Shown piece after piece: positions 58,110 to 64,000 of a stretch of DNA of 64,000 nucleotides. This stretch comes from Sulfidibacter corallicola (lineage in GTDB: Bacteria > Acidobacteriota > Holophagae > Acanthopleuribacterales > Acanthopleuribacteraceae): positions 6,027,001 through 6,091,000 of the forward strand of contig NZ_CP071793.1 in NCBI RefSeq assembly GCF_017498545.1, read 5' to 3'. The notes beneath the pieces were generated by a model. That model was not told the DNA's origin. It ran no database searches and worked only from the letters and a program-made list of their open reading frames with translations. How positions within the stretch are numbered: the stretch's first letter is position 1; the number at the start of each line of letters is the position of its first letter. The translations under genes and the position numbers were made by a program.

Positions 58110-59366
58110 TCACACCGTGAAGCCGCCCGGACCGACCGGGACCGAATCCGCCCGATCGCCCTGGAACAGGTACACCCCGATGTCCTCCGGCTTCAGGTTC
58201 TCTTCTTCGCGATACCCGAAACGGCGGATCAACTTCTTCGCCTTGGGGTGGCCGCTGCCCACCAGGACCAGGTCGCTGAATTCGTCGGCGATCTCCTTGG
58301 AGTGGGTGCTGATCAGCAGCTTGATGCCGCGGTTGGCCACCTTGGCGAGAATGCGGGCCAGGGAACGCCGCATCTCCGGTTGCAGGTTCATCTCGGGATC
58401 TTCCACGATCAGGACGTCGGTATCGCTGGCCATGTGCCGCAAATAGGCCACCATCACCGCGAGCGATTTGACCACCGGACCCGCCATCATCATGGTCACC
58501 GGGCGACCGTGGTCCGGCACGAACGAGAGCTCCTTGACGTCGGAAATGCGCACGGTACCGCGCAGGACGCGGCGCTCCATTTCCTCGGCCAGGTCGGCCA
58601 ATTCGCCGCGATCGTCCAGGTATTGGGCCAACCGCTCCAACAGGCGATCGTGCTCGTAGGTGGCCAGCGAGTAGGTTTGGGTGGGCGTTTCCGATTGTTG
58701 GGCCCGGCGGACCAGGCTCTCCGGTTGCAACGGCAGGTCCCGACCGAACACGGCGATCGCCATGCGTTCCACCGGAAACACCGCCGGACGAACCATGCCG
58801 GAGAGACACCAACTGATGAATTCGCTCATGATGTTGCTCACCAACCGGCGCAGGATTCGAGGGTTGGGTTCGCGTCCCGAGCGGACCCAGCGAATCTGGT
58901 TGTCGTGCCAGTCGAGCGATACCCGCAGGGAGACGCCGTCGACCATGCGCTGCAACGAAAGGGGGAGCGCGTGCAGGTGGGCCCGGGCCATCGGCGGGTT
59001 GAGGCAGCGCAGGTGGATCTCGGTTTCGGCGAAGCGTTCCTGTGGCGTACCGAACAGCGTGACCAGGTTGGCCTGAAGCTCCTGGCCGAACGAAGCCAGC
59101 ATTGGCTGCAAGGCCTCCAGGTAGCATTCTTCCAGGGGACGGACGATTTCCCGCTCGTGAATCAGGTTCTCGACCAGCGGCTCCATTTCCGACAGATCGG
59201 GCAGGGCCGCGGTTCCCTCCGAAAGGACCCGGTAAAAGCCGAAAACCGTCGTGGCCGCGTAGGATTTTCCGGTGCTGTCCGGACCGCAAAACAGCAGGAC
59301 GCGGCGATCCAGATCGATGTCGGCCTGACGAAGGACTCCCAGATTGGCGACCTGTATACGGGTCAT
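58110..59366 (-). CDS. AAA-family ATPase (AAA_15/AAA_21, ABC/SMC-like)
   Basis: A 418-residue ATPase of the type related to OLD and SMC proteins. Walker A is GPDSTGKS (28-35), Walker B is DVLIVEDPEMNLQPE (near 317) and the switch His is in STHSKEIADE (near 350). The middle section is helical. There is no TOPRIM or nuclease domain and no partner gene next to it, so a defence role (OLD, Septu or retron-type ATPases share this core) is only possible. ATG 59366 has GGAG about 9 bases upstream. The 3' end lies 80 bases from the right end of the IS110-family element. The C-terminus looks complete but could have been trimmed by past rearrangement. Confidence 0.8.
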   Translation of the reverse strand: MTRIQVANLGVLRQADIDLDRRVLLFCGPDSTGKSYAATTVFGFYRVLSEGTAALPDLSEMEPLVENLIHEREIVRPLEECYLEALQPMLASFGQELQANLVTLFGTPQERFAETEIHLRCLNPPMARAHLHALPLSLQRMVDGVSLRVSLDWHDNQIRWVRSGREPNPRILRRLVSNIMSEFISWCLSGMVRPAVFPVERMAIAVFGRDLPLQPESLVRRAQQSETPTQTYSLATYEHDRLLERLAQYLDDRGELADLAEEMERRVLRGTVRISDVKELSFVPDHGRPVTMMMAGPVVKSLAVMVAYLRHMASDTDVLIVEDPEMNLQPEMRRSLARILAKVANRGIKLLISTHSKEIADEFSDLVLVGSGHPKAKKLIRRFGYREEENLKPEDIGVYLFQGDRADSVPVGPGGFTV

Positions 59367-59639
59367 GATCGGGCTCCGAATAGGGGTGGGCGACGCGGTG
59401 GGGGAGGAAGACGTGTCGCGCGGGCGATATTTTCGTGTGATTGGCGGTGAGCCGGCAAATAGGGCCGATGCCCAGGAGAGAGAAGAAAAGGTGTACAGGA
59501 TAAAGATTCGTAGCGCCAACCTAATACGATCGCGGCCGGCTGTCAAGTCTGCCCGACCCGGCGCGCGAGGGGTCTTTCCGCTTTTCCGGCCGGGCGCCGC
59601 GTGGCAGAATGACCCCAAGCTCCGCTTCCGGGTTTGGCC

Positions 59640-60359
59640 ATGATTTCTCCCGAAAAACACCACGGCTTTGTGATTCACCACACCCCGCTCACCAGCAGCC
59701 GCCACATCGTTCACCTGTTCACGGCGGAGAGCGGCGTCCGCAAAGGCATTCTCCGCGTGGGCAGGAAGCAGCCCTCGGCCTATCTGGCGCCGCTCAATCA
59801 CCTGGAGTTCCAGTTGAAGGGCAAGGAGCACCAGAACCTGAAATCCCTGGAACAGATCAGCCTGCGCGGCCATGCCTACGACCTGTCCTCGGGATACATG
59901 GGTCTGGCGCTGTTGCATCACTGGAGCTTCCTGATCCACAAGTCACAACCCGAGGGCCATCCCGATCCCCACGTGTTCCGCCTGCTGGAGCACATGTTGG
60001 CCACCTTGCGCCGCGACGAACCGGTGGCCCATCTACCTCATCGCAACCTCTATTTCGAGATCTGGCTGCTGCATTTTTGCGGGGTGCTCGCCCGCCATCC
60101 GGGCTGCGTGGCCCACGCCCTGAACGAGATCGAGGCGGCGCCCGCCCGGGACGCGGCGATCTGGACCCCGGAGGACGACCTCTATCCCGAACGGGTCTTC
60201 CAACAAAGGATTGAGCCCTTCCTGGAATTTGCTCTAAAATGGGGAGCTTTAACCAGGCTGAACCGGGCGCTTGGAACGCTGTGGGAACACTTTTTGGCGA
60301 TGGCGCTGAAAACCCGCGAAGCATTGGTCAAACAATTCAGTGAAAGGCGGCTCTTGTGA
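59640..60359 (+). CDS. recO: DNA repair protein RecO
   Basis: Recombination mediator that loads RecA with RecF and RecR. The 239-residue protein has the N-terminal OB-fold pattern HHGFVIHHTPLTSSRHIVHLFTAESGVRKGILRVGRK and the helical C-terminal half of RecO. The zinc-binding cysteines of some RecO proteins are not present as a full set. It overlaps glyQ by 4 bases (GTGA). The order recO-glyQ-glyS is a well-known conserved neighbourhood and supports the call. ATG 59640 is preceded by a weak site; a TTG at 59634 is an alternative. Confidence 0.88.
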   Translation: MISPEKHHGFVIHHTPLTSSRHIVHLFTAESGVRKGILRVGRKQPSAYLAPLNHLEFQLKGKEHQNLKSLEQISLRGHAYDLSSGYMGLALLHHWSFLIHKSQPEGHPDPHVFRLLEHMLATLRRDEPVAHLPHRNLYFEIWLLHFCGVLARHPGCVAHALNEIEAAPARDAAIWTPEDDLYPERVFQQRIEPFLEFALKWGALTRLNRALGTLWEHFLAMALKTREALVKQFSERRLL

Positions 60360-61213
60360 AATTCCAGGATCTCATTTTGGCCCTGCAAAATTTCTGGGCG
60401 GCGCAGGATTGCGTCATCAGCCAACCCTACGACATCGAGGTTGGCGCGGGCACCATGAACCCGCATACCTTTTTGAAAACGCTCGGACCCGAACCCTGGA
60501 ATGTGGCCTACGTGGAGCCGAGCCGCCGACCGGTCGACGGCCGTTATGGCGAAAACCCATTTCGGGTACACAAACACTACCAGTTCCAGGTGATCCTGAA
60601 ACCCTCGCCCGACGACATTCAGGAACGCTACCTGAAGAGTCTGGCGGCCATGGGGATCGTGCTCGAAGATCACGATATCCGGTTCGAAGAAGACAACTGG
60701 GAAGCCCCCACCCTGGGCGCCTGGGGCGTGGGCTGGCAGGTCCTGCTCGACGGCATGGAAATCACCCAGTTCACTTATTTCCAGCAGGTCGGCGGCATCG
60801 ATACGCACCCGGTGTCGGTGGAGATCACCTACGGCATCGAACGACTCTGCATGTTCCTGGGCGGGGTGGACAACATTTTCGACCTGCCCTGGTCCAGCAC
60901 CGTGACCTACGGCGATGCCCGCAAGCGTGAAGAGTACGAGTTCTCCAAGTACTGCTTCGAATCGGCGGACATCGATCTGCACAAGAACCTGTTCGACATG
61001 TACGAGAACGAGGCCTACCGGCTTCTGGACGAGAACTTGCCGCTGGTGGCCTACGACTACACGCTGAAATGTTCGCATACCTTCAACGTGTTGGACTCCC
61101 GCGGTGCCGTCAGTACCACCCAACGACCGGCCTATATCGCGCGGGTTCGCAAAATGGCCTGCGCGGTGGCGGAACAATACGTGGCCTTACAGGAGGGCGT
61201 GAAACATGGCTGA
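60356..61213 (+). CDS. glyQ: Glycyl-tRNA synthetase alpha subunit
   Basis: Catalytic subunit of the heterotetrameric (alpha2beta2) bacterial glycyl-tRNA synthetase. Signatures are MKFQDLILALQNFWAAQDCVISQPYDIEVGAGTMNPHTFLKTLGPEPWNVAYVEPSRRPVDGRYGENP-type N-terminus (class II motif 2 region), EDNWEAPTLGAWGVGWQV and FTYFQQVGGI. The 285-residue length is normal. The start is GTG 60356, overlapping the end of recO, and the gene overlaps glyS by 8 bases. Tight overlaps imply coupled translation of the subunits. Confidence 0.97.
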   Translation: MKFQDLILALQNFWAAQDCVISQPYDIEVGAGTMNPHTFLKTLGPEPWNVAYVEPSRRPVDGRYGENPFRVHKHYQFQVILKPSPDDIQERYLKSLAAMGIVLEDHDIRFEEDNWEAPTLGAWGVGWQVLLDGMEITQFTYFQQVGGIDTHPVSVEITYGIERLCMFLGGVDNIFDLPWSSTVTYGDARKREEYEFSKYCFESADIDLHKNLFDMYENEAYRLLDENLPLVAYDYTLKCSHTFNVLDSRGAVSTTQRPAYIARVRKMACAVAEQYVALQEGVKHG

Positions 61214-63302
61214 ATTGATCATTGAAATCGGCACCGAAGAAATCCCGGCGCGCATGATGAATCGCGCCCACCGCGACCTTCGCGACAGTTTGGAAAAGGT
61301 ATTGACCGAAGCGGGACTGGAATTCGACGACCTGGAATCCCTGGGCGCCCCCCGGCAGTTGACGATCATGGGCCGCAAAGTTCAGGTGGCCCAAGAAGAT
61401 CGGGTGGAAACGGTGCTCGGTCCCCCGGTGAAAATCGCCTATGGCGCCGATGGCTCGGCGACCAAGGCCCTGCAAGGGTTTTTGCGCAGCAACCCCGGCC
61501 TGAACCAGGACCAGTTGTTCCGCACCGAGGGCAAGAAGGGCGAGGTCGTCGCCGGCAAGGTCGAGATCAAGGGCCGCGACACCGTCGATATCCTGGCCGA
61601 GGCGATCCCCACCCTGCTGGCCAAAATGCACTTTCCCAAGAACATGCGCTGGGGTCACAACCGCGAGCAATTCGTGCGGCCGGTACGCTCGATCCTGGCC
61701 CTGTTCAACGGCGAGGTCATTCCCTTTTCCTTCGCCGGCATCGATGCGGGCAACCGCAGCTTCGGCCACCGCTTTTTCGGAGGCGACGGGTTCGAGGTCA
61801 CCACCATCCAGCATTACCTCGACGCCAAGGCCGAACGCCATGTGGCGGTGGGCCACGAGGAGCGCGAAGCCAAGATTCAGGCCCAGATCGATGCCCATCT
61901 GGCCAAGATCGGCGGCATGCTGGTGGCCGACGAGGCCCTGCTCAGCGAGGTGGCCGACCTGGTGGAATGCCCCTACGTGGTGCTGGGCGAATTCGACGAA
62001 AAGTTTCTCGACATCCCGCGCGAAGTGCTGATCACCTCCATGCGCGAGCACCAGAAATCCTTCACGGTTCAGGATCATCACGGCAAATTGATGCCCTACT
62101 TCCTGTCGGTGGCATCCATCCCCACAGATCCCAAGGGCTTGGTGAAGAAGGGTAACGAATGGGTGCTGAACGCCCGGCTCTACGACGCCAAATTCTTCTG
62201 GGAGACCGACCGCGAGCGATCCTTCGACCATTTCCGCGAGCGTCTCAAGAACGTCACCTTCATCAACGAGCTGGGTTCCTACCACGAGAAGACCCGGCGC
62301 CTGGCCGGGCTGGTGGCCCACATGGCCGATGTCCTGGAGTACGGTTCCGCGGAACGCCAGGACCTGATCTTCGCGGCGGAGCAGTGCAAGTCCGACCTGG
62401 TCAGTGATTTGGTCTTCGAGTTCGCCGAGCTCCAAGGCATCGTGGGCGGCCTGCTGCTGCGCCATCACGGCAAGAACGACCAGGTTTGGCGCGCCATCTA
62501 CGGCCACTACCAGCCGGCCTCGATGGATGACGACCTGCCCGCCAATCGCAACGGCTGCCTGATTTCGATCGCCGACAAGCTGGATACCCTGGTGGGTTGT
62601 TTCGCCGCGGGCATGATCCCCACCGGTTCCAAGGACCCCTACGCCCTGCGCCGCGCCGCACAAGGCGTGGTGCGCGTGTTGGTGGATGCCGAACTGCCCT
62701 TCTCCCTGGACGAAATGTTGACGGTCTCCATCGGTCTCTATCGCCAGGCTGACAACGACGTGGTGCCCGACGAGAACCTGCACGAACAGTTGCGGAACTT
62801 CCTGGTCGAGCGCATTCGCCACTACCTGCGCAAGGTGCGGGGGTTCGACTACGACGTGGTCGAGGGCGTCTTGGCCGCCGGGGTCGACCGCATCGACCAG
62901 ACCCTGCCGCGGGCCGAGGCCGTCGCCGACCAACAGGAAAAAGACAACTTCCGCAGTCTGTCGCTGAGCTTGAAGCGCATGCAGAACGTCATCGCCGACG
63001 AGGCCGATCGCCTGCCCGATTTCGATGCCGAGCTCCTGGAAGAAATGCCGGAACGGACCTTCTGGGCCCAGTTCACCACCGTCAAGCACGACATCGAAAA
63101 GGCGGCCGACGAGGGCCGTTACAACGACGCGATGGACCTGATGGTGACCCTGGCCGATCCGGCCGAAGCCTATTTCGGCACCGATGGCGTCTACATCAAC
63201 GTGGACGAGGATCAGTTGCGTTTGAACCGCAAGGCCATGTGCCGGGAAATCGCCTTGACACTCGGGTTGGTGGCTGATATCAGTACATTAGCACCGAAAT
63301 GA
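61206..63302 (+). CDS. glyS: Glycyl-tRNA synthetase beta subunit
   Basis: tRNA-binding subunit of glycyl-tRNA synthetase. The 698-residue protein begins LIIEIGTEEIPARMM, the family signature. It contains FPKNMRWG, an HD-like central domain (KTRRLAGLVAHMADVLE), SIADKLDTLVGCFAAGMIPTGSKDPYALRRAAQG and the C-terminal DALR anticodon-binding region. Full length. It overlaps glyQ by 8 bases and is 74 bases upstream of ppdK in the same direction. Confidence 0.97.
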   Translation: MAELIIEIGTEEIPARMMNRAHRDLRDSLEKVLTEAGLEFDDLESLGAPRQLTIMGRKVQVAQEDRVETVLGPPVKIAYGADGSATKALQGFLRSNPGLNQDQLFRTEGKKGEVVAGKVEIKGRDTVDILAEAIPTLLAKMHFPKNMRWGHNREQFVRPVRSILALFNGEVIPFSFAGIDAGNRSFGHRFFGGDGFEVTTIQHYLDAKAERHVAVGHEEREAKIQAQIDAHLAKIGGMLVADEALLSEVADLVECPYVVLGEFDEKFLDIPREVLITSMREHQKSFTVQDHHGKLMPYFLSVASIPTDPKGLVKKGNEWVLNARLYDAKFFWETDRERSFDHFRERLKNVTFINELGSYHEKTRRLAGLVAHMADVLEYGSAERQDLIFAAEQCKSDLVSDLVFEFAELQGIVGGLLLRHHGKNDQVWRAIYGHYQPASMDDDLPANRNGCLISIADKLDTLVGCFAAGMIPTGSKDPYALRRAAQGVVRVLVDAELPFSLDEMLTVSIGLYRQADNDVVPDENLHEQLRNFLVERIRHYLRKVRGFDYDVVEGVLAAGVDRIDQTLPRAEAVADQQEKDNFRSLSLSLKRMQNVIADEADRLPDFDAELLEEMPERTFWAQFTTVKHDIEKAADEGRYNDAMDLMVTLADPAEAYFGTDGVYINVDEDQLRLNRKAMCREIALTLGLVADISTLAPK

Positions 63303-63376
63303 TTCCCTACTAGAGAAAAAGCTATCGGCCTGAAAATGGGTTGGTTGGGAAATTTGCCAAACGCAAGGAGTCTGGA

Positions 63377-64000
63377 ATGTCCGAGGTTTATCGTTTTTCA
63401 AAAACCGTGACCGATGGTGACGGCACGATGCGAGGTCTGTTGGGCGGAAAGGGAGCCGGTCTCGCCGAAATGTGCCGGATGGGCGTTCCCGTTCCTCCTG
63501 GTTTTACCATCAGCACCCGCTGCTGTATTTCCTATCTCGACGAGGGCGGCCAGCTTCCCGAAGACGTCCGTGCCGATGTCATGGAGAAGATGAAATGGCT
63601 GGAAGCCGAGCTGGGGAAATCCCTGAGCGGTGACGGCCCGCCGCTGCTGCTCTCGGTTCGCTCCGGCGCGCGCGTCTCGATGCCCGGCATGATGGATACC
63701 ATCCTGAACCTGGGCCTGAACGACCGCACGGTGGCCAAGCTCGCCGAGCAGAGCGGAAACGAGCGCTTCGCCTACGATTCCTTCCGTCGCTTCATCCAGA
63801 TGTACAGCAACGTGGTGCTGGGCCTGAGCCATTCCGACTTCGAGCGCATTCTCGAGGACGTGCGCGAAGACGAGGGCGTGGATCTGGATTCCCAGATTTC
63901 GCTCGACGGTCTGAAGCGCATCGTCGAGGAATACAAGGATCTGGTGCTGGAAGAGACCGATCAGGCTTTTCCCGAGGATCCCTACGACCAACTTTGGGGC
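63377..64000 (+). CDS. ppdK: Pyruvate, phosphate dikinase, N-terminal part (cut by window edge)
   Basis: Interconverts pyruvate, ATP and phosphate with phosphoenolpyruvate, AMP and pyrophosphate. Only the first 208 codons are inside the window. The visible ATP-grasp region has LLGGKGAGLAEMCRMGVPVPPGFTIST and the PPDK hallmark LSVRSGARVSMPGMMDTILNLGLND, where the Arg contacts ATP. The inserted FAYDSFRRFIQMYSNVVLG distinguishes PPDK from PEP synthase. AAGGAG lies 8 bases upstream of ATG 63377. The frame is open to the last base. Probably an independent unit after glyS. Confidence 0.95.
   Translation, partial: MSEVYRFSKTVTDGDGTMRGLLGGKGAGLAEMCRMGVPVPPGFTISTRCCISYLDEGGQLPEDVRADVMEKMKWLEAELGKSLSGDGPPLLLSVRSGARVSMPGMMDTILNLGLNDRTVAKLAEQSGNERFAYDSFRRFIQMYSNVVLGLSHSDFERILEDVREDEGVDLDSQISLDGLKRIVEEYKDLVLEETDQAFPEDPYDQLWG

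Overview
GC-rich bacterial chromosome (roughly 62% by eye). It carries about 43 complete protein genes and one gene cut by the right edge. No rRNA or tRNA gene was seen. Separate glyQ and glyS, a PilZ/HEAT/receiver cluster, a phage-shock operon, a soluble multi-PAS chemoreceptor and a large secreted M4 protease suit a free-living Gram-negative from a deep lineage. Acidobacteriota or a former 'deltaproteobacterial' phylum is my best guess, but there is no phylogenetic marker here that I can place without a search.

Layout. 1-8.4 kb: uracil-DNA glycosylase-like protein, MsrA, FadH, TruA, a conserved hypothetical protein, a hotdog thioesterase, a sugar O-methyltransferase-like protein and a class D beta-lactamase. 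8.6-12.1 kb: a complete TRAP transporter, with dctQM divergent from a Tat-exported dctP of the 2-oxoacid-binding type. 12.3-16.6 kb: metallo-beta-lactamase-fold hydrolase, PilZ protein, and a HEAT-repeat protein ending in a receiver domain. 17-24 kb: exported hypothetical protein, PurH, exported MhpD-like hydratase, Pcm, and a membrane-embedded spermidine synthase-like protein. 24.5-30.2 kb: RsbW-like ATPase, small membrane protein, M4 protease with three PPC domains, YbaK, and a trypsin-like protein lacking its catalytic serine. 30.4-35.5 kb: phosphohexomutase followed by poorly conserved genes. 36-38.3 kb: psp operon behind an excellent sigma-54 promoter. 38.7-40.5 kb: GmhA and an orphan FecCD permease. 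40.6-47.3 kb: mcp-cheW-cheA. 47.8-53.9 kb: ABC1 kinase, PilZ/pseudo-receiver, Dtd and a large glycosyltransferase-like protein. 54.3-59.4 kb: mgtE, a duplicated REP cluster, an IS110-family element and an AAA ATPase. 59.6-64 kb: recO-glyQ-glyS-ppdK.

The most exciting locus is the IS110-family element at 56561-58028. Its 351-base non-coding left end folds by eye into a bridge-RNA-like structure. This has a 5' hairpin, a target-binding loop closed by an 11-bp stem, and a donor-binding loop closed by a 7-bp stem. The two guides of the first loop match the two sides of the insertion site: CCAACCT in sense and CTGTAGG in antisense to the target CCAACCTACAG. The second loop carries CAGACTATC, which matches the element's own right end. 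Joining the two ends creates a TTGACA-N17-TACCAT promoter. Removing the element restores an intact REP palindrome, and an unoccupied copy of the same 11-bp target lies about 480 bp upstream in the duplicated REP cluster. The element therefore looks like an intact RNA-guided mobile element targeting REPs, with its guide readable from the sequence.
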